Positions 50,856-59,406 of a stretch of 64,000 bases of DNA are shown piece after piece; position 1 is the stretch's first letter; the number at the start of each line of letters is the position of its first letter. The translations under genes were made by a program, and so were the position numbers. Source of the DNA: Azospirillum griseum. Lineage in GTDB: Bacteria > Pseudomonadota > Alphaproteobacteria > Azospirillales > Azospirillaceae. Location: contig NZ_RXMA01000012.1 in the NCBI RefSeq assembly GCF_003966125.1, forward strand, positions 62,001-126,000, given 5' to 3'. A model generated the notes under the pieces. The model had not been told where the DNA came from, did no database searches, and worked only from the letters and a program-made list of their open reading frames with translations.

Positions 50856-52052
50856 TCACGCCCCCGACAATTGATCGGCGATGTGGTGCATTCCCTGTTC
50901 GCGCAAAATCGCCTGACGGTGGCGCACCATCCGCCGCTCCAGCGCCTTGGCGACCGGTGCCCCACCCAGCGGCTGATCGTCCGGCCCCTTCAGGCGCTGG
51001 GTCAAATCCTGGATCAAGGCCCCTTCGGCCTTGGCGTCGCGCCGGTCAAGCGGTTGGTCGGTCAGCAGGGTCTGCCGCAACCGGTCGATCAGCACGATCC
51101 GGCACAGCGGTGCGCGCCCGCGCAGCGTCAGGTCGCACACGCGCGACAAAGCCACGGTCGGTTGCGGGACCACCGGATCCGGATCGCGGCCATAAAGCGC
51201 GTCCACCAGCGCGCACAGTCCCATGAACAGGCTGGGCTGCGGCCCCAGCAGTTCTTTCAGCGTGTCCGCCGATCCCAGCGCGTCGGCCATCACGCCATCC
51301 AGCAAAATCAGATGGCGGGGGCTGGTGTCGTCGTCGATCAGGTCCAGCAGCAGATCCAGCTTTCCGGCAAGCGTGCCGCCTTCCACCAGATGCAGGGTCA
51401 GCAGGCTGAGGAACAGCGTGTCGTGCGCCTCCTCCCCCACCGCCAGATCGATGCGGCGGCTGGTGTCGTCCAGATCCTGGGCGTTGAAGGCAGGCAGATT
51501 TTTGCGTTCGGCCAGGAAATCGCGGGCTTCCGCTGCGGCGGCGTCCACCAACCGCCGCAGTTCCTTCACCCGCGTGGCGACGACGGTGCCGTGCAGGTCG
51601 GCGTGGTGGCGGGCGGTGGCGTGGATGGCCGCGCTCAACAGCGCGCCCTGCTCGTCCAGCTTGCGGAAATGCGGCCAGGAGTGCAGCAGTTCGGTCGGCG
51701 TGATGCGCAGCCGGTCCAGGAACACGCGCAGCAAGCGCCCGATCACCACCCGGCTCTCAAAGCCGCGCAGATCCTCCAGCGTGCGGCAGACCGGCGCGCC
51801 CTCCGCCGTGCCGCCCAACATCAGGGGCTTGCTTTTCACCTCCGGTGCCTTCTTGTGCAGGATCACGGTTTCCAGGCTGAGACCGGCCAAGGTCCGGTAT
51901 TTGATGACCTTGACCTCCTCCACCCCACCAGCGGCCAGGAGCGAGCGGGCGCAGGACAGCGACGCCTCCTGATCGGTGAAGGCACCCTGAATGTTCCAAC
52001 GCCCCTCGCGGCGGCTCTGAACCTCGTAGCTGGTGCTGCCCTTGCCGAACAC
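50856..52052 (-). CDS. Uncharacterised protein, 398 residues
   Basis: I do not recognise the family. The start is GTG 52052, with GGGAGGG about 9 bases upstream. The first 65 residues look like a small alpha-beta domain (SYEVQSRREGRWNIQGAFTD, then VEEVKVIKYRTLAGLSLETVIL). The remainder is mostly helical, with many Leu, Arg and Asp. It contains LLDLIDDDTSPRHLILLDGVMADALGS and a C-terminal segment rich in Arg and Gln. No signal peptide, membrane helix or catalytic motif stands out. It sits between uvrD and the metallophosphoesterase on the minus strand, and its codon use matches neighbours. Confidence 0.72.
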   Translation of the reverse strand: MFGKGSTSYEVQSRREGRWNIQGAFTDQEASLSCARSLLAAGGVEEVKVIKYRTLAGLSLETVILHKKAPEVKSKPLMLGGTAEGAPVCRTLEDLRGFESRVVIGRLLRVFLDRLRITPTELLHSWPHFRKLDEQGALLSAAIHATARHHADLHGTVVATRVKELRRLVDAAAAEARDFLAERKNLPAFNAQDLDDTSRRIDLAVGEEAHDTLFLSLLTLHLVEGGTLAGKLDLLLDLIDDDTSPRHLILLDGVMADALGSADTLKELLGPQPSLFMGLCALVDALYGRDPDPVVPQPTVALSRVCDLTLRGRAPLCRIVLIDRLRQTLLTDQPLDRRDAKAEGALIQDLTQRLKGPDDQPLGGAPVAKALERRMVRHRQAILREQGMHHIADQLSGA

Positions 52053-52160
52053 CGGACGCGCCCTCCCCTGACCAACCGTTTGTTATCGGTGCAGAGTGCC
52101 TCGTCGCGGACTCAACGCGCTGTGACGGCCATCACAGGGGTTTCATCCAACGGTTGGGCC

Positions 52161-54530
52161 TCAACCCGCTTTTTCAGCCGGAACGACGAAACTGTCCATC
52201 ACCTTCTTGGTTCCGGACTGGTCGAAGTCGATTTCCAACTTGTCCTGCTCCACCCCGCGAACGGTGCCATAGCCGAATTTCTGATGAAAGACGCGGGAAC
52301 CCTTATTGAACGCCGATTCCGGACGCGCGCGCGGGGCCACCGCGTAAGCCCCTTGCTCCAACGTGATGGTCTTGGGAGCCGGAGGCTGCCGGGTCTGCCC
52401 ACGAAAGGCGAATCCGCCGCCAAACCCACCCATGGCACCACCGCCCATCGCCCCGCCCCCCATCGCACCACCACCGGCGCGCAGGCCGGGGGCGGCCTCC
52501 GTCTCCACCACCTCCTGCGGCAATTCGTCCACAAAGCGCGAGGGCAGCGCGCTGACCCAATTGCCGTACAGGCGGCGGTTGGCGGCGTGGCTGACATAGG
52601 CGCGTTTGCGCGCGCGGGTCAGCCCGACATAGGCCAGCCGCCGTTCCTCCTCCAGCCCGGCGATGCCGGTTTCGTCCAGGGCGCGCTGGTTGGGAAACAC
52701 CCCTTCCTCCCAACCCGGCAGGAAGACGCGGTCGAACTCCAGCCCCTTGGCCCCGTGCAGGGTCATCACCGTGACCTGATCGCCCCCGGCGGCCTCGGCG
52801 TTTTCCATCACCAGGGCGACATGCTCCAGGAATCCGGCGAGCGTTTCGAAATCGCCCATGGCGGTGACGAGTTCCTTGAGGTTCTCCAGCCGCCCCGGCG
52901 CTTCGGGGGTCTTGTCCTCCTGCCACATCCGGGTGTAGCCGGATTCATCCAGGATGAGCCGCGCCATCTCGGTGTGCGGCACGGTGTCCAGCATGGTCCG
53001 CCAGCGGAAGAAATCCTGCAACAGCCCGCGCAGGGTGCTGCGCAGCTTCGGTTTCAGCTCGTCCGTGTCGGTCAGCAGCCACGCCGCATCGGTCAGCGAC
53101 ACGCCGCGCGCGCGGGCGGCGGTGTAGAGCGTCTGCATCGCCGCCGGGCCGACGCCGCGCTTGGGCAGATTGACGATGCGCTCGAAGGCCAGATCGTCGT
53201 CGGGCGAATTGACCACCCGGAAATAGGCCATGGCGTCGCGGATTTCCTGCCGCTCGTAAAAGCGCGGACCGCCGAGAACCTTGTAAGGCAGGCCCATGGT
53301 GATGAAGCGCTCTTCGAACTCGCGGGTCTGGAACCCGGCGCGCACCAGAATGGCGATCTGCGCCAGGGGAACGCCCTTGCGTTGCAGCGCCTCGATCTCG
53401 TCGCCGACCCAGCGGGCCTCCTCCTCCCCGTCCCACACCGCCTTGACCCGCACCGGTTCGCCGCCGTCGGCCTGGGTCCACAGCGTCTTGCCCAACCGCC
53501 CCTTGTTGTGGGCAATCAGGCCGGAGGCGGCGGCCAGGATGTGGCCGGTGGAGCGGTAATTCTGCTCCAGCTTGACGATGGTGGCACCGGGAAAGTCGGT
53601 CTCAAAGCGCAGGATGTTGCCGATCTCCGCCCCGCGCCAGGCGTAGATCGACTGATCCTCGTCCCCCACGCAGCAGATGTTCTTGTGGGCCTGGGACAGG
53701 ATGCGCAGCCACAGATATTGCGCGACGTTGGTGTCCTGATACTCATCGACCAGGATGTATTTGAACTTGCGGTGATACTCGGCCAGCACGTCCGGGTGCT
53801 TCTGGAAGATCTCCAGCGTGTGCAGCAGCAGGTCGCCGAAATCGCAGGCGTTCAGCGTCCGCAACCGCTCCTGATAGGCGCGGTAGAGCGCCACGCTCTG
53901 CCCGCCCGCCACGTCGCCGCCGTCCCCGGCGTTCAGGCGGTCGGGCGTCAGGCCGCGATCCTTCCAACGTTCGAACGCCCCCAGAAGCTGGCGCGGCGGC
54001 CATTTCTTGGTGTCGATGTTGGCGGCTTCCAGCAGTTGCTTGACCAGCCGGATCTGGTCGTCGGTGTCCAGGATGGTGAAGTTGGATTTCAACCCGACCA
54101 ATTCGGCGTGGCGGCGCAGGATGCGGGCGGCCAGCGCGTGGAAGGTCCCCAGCCACCAGCCTTCCGGCTCGATCCCCACCAGCGCCGCGACGCGCTCGCG
54201 CATTTCGCGCGCGGCCTTGTTGGTGAAGGTCACGGCCAGGATCTGGAAGGCCGCCGCCCGCCGTGTCATCAACAAATGGCCCAGCCGGGTGGTCAGCACC
54301 CGCGTCTTGCCGGTCCCCGCCCCGGCCAGCACCAGCACCGGCCCGTCCAACGCCTCCACCGCCGCCCGCTGCGACGGATTCAGCCCGTCGAGATAGGCGA
54401 AGCGCTGCATCGGCGCGGGGGCGGCAGCGGGACCGGCGTGGCTTGCGGCGTGGCTCAGCGGATCATCGGCGGGGGCCGCGTCGGCAAGGGGATCGTCGGC
54501 AAAGGGATCGGTGTCGAAAGAGTCGGACAT
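52161..54530 (-). CDS. uvrD: ATP-dependent DNA helicase UvrD/PcrA
   Basis: Superfamily 1A 3'-5' helicase for nucleotide-excision and mismatch repair. 789 residues. An acidic N-terminal tail (about 1-45) precedes the Q motif LNPSQRAAVEA and Walker A AGAGTGKTR (70-77). It has VDEYQDTN (motif II), DEDQSIYAWRGAEIGN (III), QNYRSTG (IV), VTVMTLHGAKGLEFDRVFLPG (V) and YVGLTRARKRAY (VI). A Gly/Met-rich linker precedes the C-terminal beta domain (VFHQKFGYGTVRGVEQDKLEIDF), which in PcrA/UvrD contacts RNA polymerase. mutL lies about 5 kb away on the other strand. Confidence 0.96.
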   Translation of the reverse strand: MSDSFDTDPFADDPLADAAPADDPLSHAASHAGPAAAPAPMQRFAYLDGLNPSQRAAVEALDGPVLVLAGAGTGKTRVLTTRLGHLLMTRRAAAFQILAVTFTNKAAREMRERVAALVGIEPEGWWLGTFHALAARILRRHAELVGLKSNFTILDTDDQIRLVKQLLEAANIDTKKWPPRQLLGAFERWKDRGLTPDRLNAGDGGDVAGGQSVALYRAYQERLRTLNACDFGDLLLHTLEIFQKHPDVLAEYHRKFKYILVDEYQDTNVAQYLWLRILSQAHKNICCVGDEDQSIYAWRGAEIGNILRFETDFPGATIVKLEQNYRSTGHILAAASGLIAHNKGRLGKTLWTQADGGEPVRVKAVWDGEEEARWVGDEIEALQRKGVPLAQIAILVRAGFQTREFEERFITMGLPYKVLGGPRFYERQEIRDAMAYFRVVNSPDDDLAFERIVNLPKRGVGPAAMQTLYTAARARGVSLTDAAWLLTDTDELKPKLRSTLRGLLQDFFRWRTMLDTVPHTEMARLILDESGYTRMWQEDKTPEAPGRLENLKELVTAMGDFETLAGFLEHVALVMENAEAAGGDQVTVMTLHGAKGLEFDRVFLPGWEEGVFPNQRALDETGIAGLEEERRLAYVGLTRARKRAYVSHAANRRLYGNWVSALPSRFVDELPQEVVETEAAPGLRAGGGAMGGGAMGGGAMGGFGGGFAFRGQTRQPPAPKTITLEQGAYAVAPRARPESAFNKGSRVFHQKFGYGTVRGVEQDKLEIDFDQSGTKKVMDSFVVPAEKAG

Positions 54531-54681
54531 GGCTCACGGCTTTCCTGGACGGCGGTTCCGTGTATAGCACGCGGCGCGCCGGGTCGAAGCCCGTCCGCAC
54601 CCGTTTCGTTCTTTTTTCAGCCCCCCTCTCGACGGCGCGCCCAACCCTTCCCACATGGCAATCCACAAGGAGATTACGGTC

Positions 54682-55122
54682 ATGCCCCTGTTCAGCTTCC
54701 TTCTCAATGTTCTGTGGGTTCTCACCGGCGGCATCTGGATGGCGCTGGGCTGGGCGATCGCCGCGCTGCTGATGGCGCTGTCGATCATCGGCCTGCCCTG
54801 GGCGCGGTCGGCGATGACCATCGCCCGCTACACCCTGCTGCCCTTCGGCCAAACCGCCGTCCGCCGTGACGAGTATCGCGGGCGCGGCGATCTGGGGACC
54901 AGCGGGCTGGGCTTCCTCGGCAACATCCTGTGGTTCGTGTTCGCCGGCTGGTGGCTGGCGCTGGGCCATCTCTTCGCCGCCGTCGGTCTGGCCATCACCA
55001 TCATCGGCCTGCCCTTTGCCTGGGCGCATCTGAAGCTGGCGATGCTGGCGCTGTGGCCGATCGGCACGGAGATCGTGTCGGTGGACGCGCTGGACCAGCG
55101 CCGCGCCTGGGGCCGTCCCTGA
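54682..55122 (+). CDS. YccF family inner membrane protein
   Basis: 146 residues. Two similar halves each contain hydrophobic helices with the shared pattern LWVLTGGIWMALGW...IIGLPWAR and LWFVFAGWWLALGH...IIGLPFAW, the YccF (DUF307) duplication. Function unknown in the family. ATG 54682 has AAGGAG 11 bases upstream; an earlier in-frame ATG at 54655 lacks a ribosome site. Divergent from uvrD. Confidence 0.88.
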   Translation: MPLFSFLLNVLWVLTGGIWMALGWAIAALLMALSIIGLPWARSAMTIARYTLLPFGQTAVRRDEYRGRGDLGTSGLGFLGNILWFVFAGWWLALGHLFAAVGLAITIIGLPFAWAHLKLAMLALWPIGTEIVSVDALDQRRAWGRP

Positions 55123-55228
55123 CATGATGCGCCTTTGAAGAAAATTTGAGACAAATTATTTTTCCGCGCAGGAGGTGCGCTCTCTCATCCGTCAAACGGT
55201 CGGTGAGGAAGTCCGTAAGGAGAGAGCC

Positions 55229-55969
55229 ATGTCCGTTTCCCTGGTCAGTTCATCCTCCTCCGCCCAATACGCCCAGCGCCCGCAAGGGCCGGGCAAAGAG
55301 GTGCGGGAGGGGATCAACGCCCTGAAAAAGGCGGTTGAGTCCGGCGATCTGTCGTCGGTTCAAAGCGCTTATGATTCGCTGAACAAGCTGGTCGGCACCA
55401 ACAGTTCGTCGTCGTCCAGTTCGTCGACCTCGTCCACCTCCAGCGCGAACGACAGCAAGAACCCGCTGAAGAATTTGCTGACCAGCGTCGGCGACGCGCT
55501 GAAGACCGGCGACGTGAGCGCCGTTCAGGAAGCCTTCGCCCAGAACGGCCCGCCCAGCGGCCCCAAGGGAGCCGGTGGTGGTCAGCCTCCCGATGGCCCG
55601 CCCCCCGGCCCGCCGCCGGAGGGTGGCCCCGGCGGTGGCTCGGACGAGGTGCGCGACGCCGTCGGCAGCTTGGCCGAATCCCTGCAATCGGGTGATGTCT
55701 CCGGCGCGCAGGATTCGATTTCCGCCCTGACCAAGCTGTTGACCGCCAGCAACGACGACGACGACAGCAACGGCGAGACCGACGACGACAGCAGCACATC
55801 GTCGACCGGCAGCGCCTCCTCGACGAAGGGCAACTCCTTCCTCGACAAGCTGACCAGCAGCCTGAGCGACATCAGCTCCGCCCTGCAATCGGGCGACACC
55901 GCCAGCGCGCAAAAGCTGTTCGCCAGCATCGCGTCGCGCGGGTCGAGCGGCGTGAACGTTCTGGCCTGA
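55229..55969 (+). CDS. Ser-rich protein with four short helical repeats
   Basis: 246 residues. I recognise no named family. Four related segments read roughly xLxxALxSGDxSSxQxAF: LKKAVESGDLSSVQSAY, VGDALKTGDVSAVQEAF, LAESLQSGDVSGAQDSI and ISSALQSGDTASAQKLF. They are separated by low-complexity Ser/Thr-, Pro/Gly- and Asp-rich stretches. The N terminus is Ser-rich with no classical signal peptide. A strong AAGGAGAG precedes the ATG. Similar Ser-rich proteins with repeated GDLSSAQ helices occur in other proteobacteria without known function. Probably soluble and extended. Confidence 0.78.
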   Translation: MSVSLVSSSSSAQYAQRPQGPGKEVREGINALKKAVESGDLSSVQSAYDSLNKLVGTNSSSSSSSSTSSTSSANDSKNPLKNLLTSVGDALKTGDVSAVQEAFAQNGPPSGPKGAGGGQPPDGPPPGPPPEGGPGGGSDEVRDAVGSLAESLQSGDVSGAQDSISALTKLLTASNDDDDSNGETDDDSSTSSTGSASSTKGNSFLDKLTSSLSDISSALQSGDTASAQKLFASIASRGSSGVNVLA

Positions 55970-55997
55970 TCGAAAGGGCCGCCGACGCAGCCACCCC

Positions 55998-56030
55998 AAC
56001 CGCCGCGCGGGACCATCCCACGCGGCGGTT
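55998..56030. terminator. Hairpin between convergent genes
   Basis: AACCGCCGCG (55998-56007) pairs with CGCGGCGGTT (56021-56030), with GGGA/TCCC inside. There is no long T tract. Its place between two convergent genes suggests a bidirectional transcription end. Confidence 0.5.
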
Positions 56031-56033
56031 CGG

Positions 56034-57203
56034 TCAGGTCGGGGCCGGAAGGGGCTTGCCCGCCTTCATCGCCTTCAGCATCACCGACGCCCGCCAGAAG
56101 CCCAGACGATCCCCGTCCAGGAAATGCACATGCTGGTCGGCGGACAGGTCGCCCACCAGACAGGTGATGGTCGTCGCGTCGGCCCGCGCCGTGCCGTAAT
56201 GGATGACCCCCGCCGCCGCTTCGGCGGCCAGAAGGCGCTCGATGGCCTCGGCTTCGGCCTCCGACACGTCCAGCACCATGCGCGGCCCGCCCGCCGCCTT
56301 GCGGAAATCCGACCGCTCCGCCGTCGTCCGCCGGTAATAAAACGGGTCGAAGTTGGCCAGACGCCAGCCCATGAACAGCAGAACGCTCAAGGTGGCCGAC
56401 GCCGCCAGCGCCTTCAGCACCCGCCCGACCGCAGCCCCGCGCGACCGGCTGGCCCGTGCCTCCATCAGCAGGGACCGGTAGGTCGGCGGCCAGCGCGTGA
56501 CCATGCGCTCCCCCCCGCCCAGCGGGGCGGCGGCGGCGGTGGGCACGATCCGTTCAATCTCGCCCTGGATCCGCGCCATCGCCGCCACACCGGCGGCCCC
56601 CGGTTCCACCGCGTCAATGATGACGCACAGCACCGTGCCGCGATGGGGTGGAACCGGTCGCCAGCGGCAGGACACCTCCTCCAACCCCGGCAAGGGACCG
56701 GGCCGGGGGTCGAGCCGCCATTGCGCGTCGTCCTTCACCCAGGCGTCGGCGGCGGCCACACCACCGCCCAGAAACAGGCCGAAGCTGTTGCCGTTGCCAA
56801 CATCCTGCAACGCCGCCATCACCTCCAGCCCCTGGTCGAGCAGGGCGCGCACCGGCACGATGCCGATCCGCAGCGGCACGTCCATCACCTCCCCCGCCCA
56901 ATGGGCGAGCGCGGCCAGCGCGTCGCGCGCCGCGTCCTGCCGCCCCGGCGGAACGGCGGCCATCGCGCCGTCGCCGCCGAACTGACAGGCCACCGGCTGA
57001 TCCCCCTGCTGAATCGCCCGCGACAGCACGGCAACCACGGCGGCGGCGACAAAGTTGACGTCGCGGTGCCGCCCTTCGCCCGCCAACCGGGTGCTGCCGA
57101 TCACGTCGGCGATGGCCAGCCACCAATCGCCCTCCAACGCGGCGTAACGGACGGGGTCGGCTGCCTCCGCAGCAAAATCATGAATCATCGGCAACCGCCG
57201 CAT
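56034..57203 (-). CDS. DUF3095 family protein (adenylate-cyclase-like)
   Basis: 389 residues. The N-terminal part (WWLAIADVIGSTRLAGEGRHRDVNFVAAAVVAVL, then CQFGGDGAMAAVPP) resembles a class III nucleotide-cyclase fold: DVIGST and GGDG could be its metal and base positions. The C-terminal half holds one hydrophobic stretch (LKALAASATLSVLLFMGW) and an HYGTARADATTITCLVGD end. DUF3095 proteins are often annotated as cyclases without proof. ATG 57203 is chosen because GGAGA lies 8 bases before it; ATGs at 57209 and 57188 are alternatives. Confidence 0.78.
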   Translation of the reverse strand: MRRLPMIHDFAAEAADPVRYAALEGDWWLAIADVIGSTRLAGEGRHRDVNFVAAAVVAVLSRAIQQGDQPVACQFGGDGAMAAVPPGRQDAARDALAALAHWAGEVMDVPLRIGIVPVRALLDQGLEVMAALQDVGNGNSFGLFLGGGVAAADAWVKDDAQWRLDPRPGPLPGLEEVSCRWRPVPPHRGTVLCVIIDAVEPGAAGVAAMARIQGEIERIVPTAAAAPLGGGERMVTRWPPTYRSLLMEARASRSRGAAVGRVLKALAASATLSVLLFMGWRLANFDPFYYRRTTAERSDFRKAAGGPRMVLDVSEAEAEAIERLLAAEAAAGVIHYGTARADATTITCLVGDLSADQHVHFLDGDRLGFWRASVMLKAMKAGKPLPAPT

Positions 57204-57442
57204 CGGCATGTCTCCACAGGGGGCAAGCTTGGTGAAGGATGACTGTAGCACCGATCCTCCGGGCGCGCCGATCCGTGTTGTCCGAAAAAATTTGTAAGGC
57301 GAACGAACAACTTGCGCTCGACCGTCCGATTGGCTACCGCTGAGGGACACACAACAAAAATCGGTTCAACGGAAGGGAAACAACCCATGACGTCCTGGCA
57401 ACGCCGAAGACCGTCATCGACCATCCCAAAGGGAGACCGTCC

Positions 57443-58051
57443 GTGGACAACACCGAAACGCACAGAGACGCGCACAGGGACACCCCCACCGCGCCGCTGA
57501 ACCGCCGCGCCCTGATCCGCACCGCCACCCTAACGGCGGGGATGGCGGCCACCGGATGGGTTGCGTCCGCCCCGCACAACACGGCTATGGCATCGACCGG
57601 CGGCCCTTTGTCGCCCGACATCCCGGTGGTGCTGCCAAAAACCGAATTCGTGTACGAGGCGCTCTGCGATCTGGAGCCGGCCATCGACATGGGCAACGGG
57701 CCGTTGGGCGGTCGTCGGATCATCAACATCGTCGGCGGGCGTTTTGCCGGTCCGAGGTTGCGCGGCACGGTGCTGCGCGGCGGGGCCGACCGCCAGTTGC
57801 TGCGCAAGGACGGCGTGCGCATCCTGAACGCGCTGTACGAACTGCAGACGGAGGATGGGGCCGTCCTCACCGTCAACAACCGGGTGCTGATCGACGCCCG
57901 CCCCGATGGCACGCGCTACGCCTTTTCCCACATCGACCTGACGGCCCCGGAAGGCCCGCATGACTGGCTGAACCGCAAGAGCTTCGTCGGCACGCTGCAC
58001 AGCCTGACGCCGGGCAAGATCGTGCTGATCCGGGTCTACAGCCTGGAATAA
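57443..58051 (+). CDS. DUF3237 family protein with twin-arginine signal
   Basis: 202 residues. The N terminus NRRALIRTATLTAGMAATGW looks like a Tat signal followed by AxA near residue 43, so export is likely. The mature part matches DUF3237: FVYEALCDLEPAI, GRRIINIVGGRFAGPRLRGTVLRGGADRQLLRKDGV and LYELQTEDGAVLTVNNR. Biochemical role unknown. The start is GTG 57443 with AGGGAGA 7 bases upstream. Divergent from the DUF3095 gene; a perfect palindrome follows it. Confidence 0.85.
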   Translation: MDNTETHRDAHRDTPTAPLNRRALIRTATLTAGMAATGWVASAPHNTAMASTGGPLSPDIPVVLPKTEFVYEALCDLEPAIDMGNGPLGGRRIINIVGGRFAGPRLRGTVLRGGADRQLLRKDGVRILNALYELQTEDGAVLTVNNRVLIDARPDGTRYAFSHIDLTAPEGPHDWLNRKSFVGTLHSLTPGKIVLIRVYSLE

Positions 58052-58061
58052 CCGCAGCCGA

Positions 58062-58111
58062 ACGCCCTGTTTCACCCGCGTTGGATGGCCCGCGCGGGTG
58101 AAACAGGGCGT
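58062..58111. terminator. Perfect 19-bp inverted repeat between convergent genes
   Basis: ACGCCCTGTTTCACCCGCG (58062-58080) and CGCGGGTGAAACAGGGCGT (58093-58111) around 12 bases. It ends 25 bases before the stop of the CBS gene and starts 10 bases after the DUF3237 stop. It lacks a T tract but is placed to end transcription from both sides. Confidence 0.65.
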
Positions 58112-58136
58112 AGCCGCCCCCCTCTGGAACGACGCG

Positions 58137-58571
58137 TCACAACCGTTCGGTCAGCGTCTCCATCACGTCCTTTTCCCGGTCGATCATCGCCAGCTCGTCG
58201 CCGACGAAATCGCGCATGGAAATCAGGCCGACCACCCGGCCATCGGCCACCACCGGCAGGTGGCGCAGGGTGTTGACCGTCATGCAGCGCAGGGCGTCGC
58301 CGACGCTGGTGTCCAGCGCGGTGGTCACGGGGCAACGGGTCATCACGCTGCCCAGCAGGGTCGAATCAGGATCCAGGCCACCGGCGACCACCCGGTCGGT
58401 CAGGTCGCGTTCGGTGAAAATCCCGACGGCGTGCGCCCCCTCATCGGTGACGACGACCGAGGCGACGTGTTCATCCCGCATCCGCCGTGCGGCGTCGCGG
58501 GCGCTGGCGGTGGGCGGCAGGGCGACCACCCGATGGTTGTGGACCAGATCCCCGACGGTGCGATTCATCAT
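58137..58571 (-). CDS. CBS-domain pair protein
   Basis: 144 residues made almost entirely of two CBS domains (about 8-65 and 75-135), with ASVVVTDEGAHAVGIFTERDLTDRV and LRHLPVVADGRVVGLISMRDFVGDEL as the matching halves. Stand-alone CBS pairs usually sense adenine nucleotides and regulate partner proteins; the partner here is unknown. GGGAGGAAAA lies 9 bases before the ATG at 58571. Confidence 0.9.
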   Translation of the reverse strand: MMNRTVGDLVHNHRVVALPPTASARDAARRMRDEHVASVVVTDEGAHAVGIFTERDLTDRVVAGGLDPDSTLLGSVMTRCPVTTALDTSVGDALRCMTVNTLRHLPVVADGRVVGLISMRDFVGDELAMIDREKDVMETLTERL

Positions 58572-58967
58572 GGTGCTTTTCCTCCCGAAACGCGCAACAC
58601 GGTCGCGGGTGTCCAAACCCACCGGATCGCGCCAGCAAGTGTTCGCAGTTGCAAAAGAAAGCAGGAGACCAAAGGCACGCGCGTGCAAATCAAAGAGCGC
58701 GTCGAGTAAATCCTAGACCCGTCTTTGCAGGATGACGAGATGATGACCACCAAGACAGGCGCATGTTCGCCATGTTCCGCCAACATGCGGCAAAACCGCC
58801 CGATTCGGAGGCAAACTGACCCGTCTGGCACGCGACATGATCGAACACAAGATTGGACACAAAACATTAACCGTTGATAAACCAAATACTGCGAAAACAG
58901 ATGCATTGTAACAGTTTTGGTTCACGCGCGCGTGTCAACGCGCTCCGCACAAAGGGCAACGCGCAGC
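58572..58967. other. Intergenic region between CBS and PilZ-like genes
   Basis: About 396 bases. No credible gene. It contains the inverted repeat CGCATGTT...AACATGCG at about 58760-58789 and an AT-rich stretch at about 58850-58925 with ATTAACCGTTGATAAACC. Both promoters of the divergent neighbours should be here; none was assigned. Confidence 0.5.
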
Positions 58968-59324
58968 ATGTCGTGGCTGTCGAAACTGAGCGGCGGCGGC
59001 AAGGCCGCCAACGGCGCGGCGGCGGACAAGGGGCCTCGCCCGTCCCAACCGCCGACCATCGTCATCGATCATCACGAATTCGTGCCGGCGGAATTCGCCA
59101 TCGGCTCCTTTCGCCTGCGCCCCTACGACGGCGACCTGATCGCCCACCAGCAATTTGATTTCAAGATGGTGTTCACGCTGGGGGAGGAGGTGGTGGAAGC
59201 ACCCTGCCATGGCCTTGTCGTGAAACTGACCGACGAAAGCGGTCTGGTCGCCCGCTACAAAAGCCCGCCATCCGTTTATGAGCGCAAGTTTCTGGATTAC
59301 GTCCGCGCCTGGAAGGGCCTGTAA
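58968..59324 (+). CDS. Small PilZ-like protein
   Basis: 118 residues starting MSWLSKLSGGGK. A short basic, disordered N terminus is followed by a compact beta-rich part (IVIDHHEFVPAEFAIGSFRLRPYDGDLIAHQQFDFKM) and a closing helix (YERKFLDYVRAWKGL). The layout is the same as in the 119-residue protein at 3424-3783: short amphipathic start, DGxLI turn, C-terminal aromatic helix. PilZ fold is likely, but the canonical c-di-GMP residues are not clear. An AAGGG lies about 11 bases before the ATG. Confidence 0.72.
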   Translation: MSWLSKLSGGGKAANGAAADKGPRPSQPPTIVIDHHEFVPAEFAIGSFRLRPYDGDLIAHQQFDFKMVFTLGEEVVEAPCHGLVVKLTDESGLVARYKSPPSVYERKFLDYVRAWKGL

Positions 59325-59406
59325 GCGACAGCGGGCCAAAAACCGCAAGACACCAACCGCACCAAATGCGGTGGCCCAGCGCCCCCGATCCACCCTATGA
59401 TGCGGC

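Noticed and set aside
58850-58900. CtrA box before the PilZ-like gene
   Set aside because: TTAACCGTTGATAAA has only one good half of TTAA-N7-TTAA.
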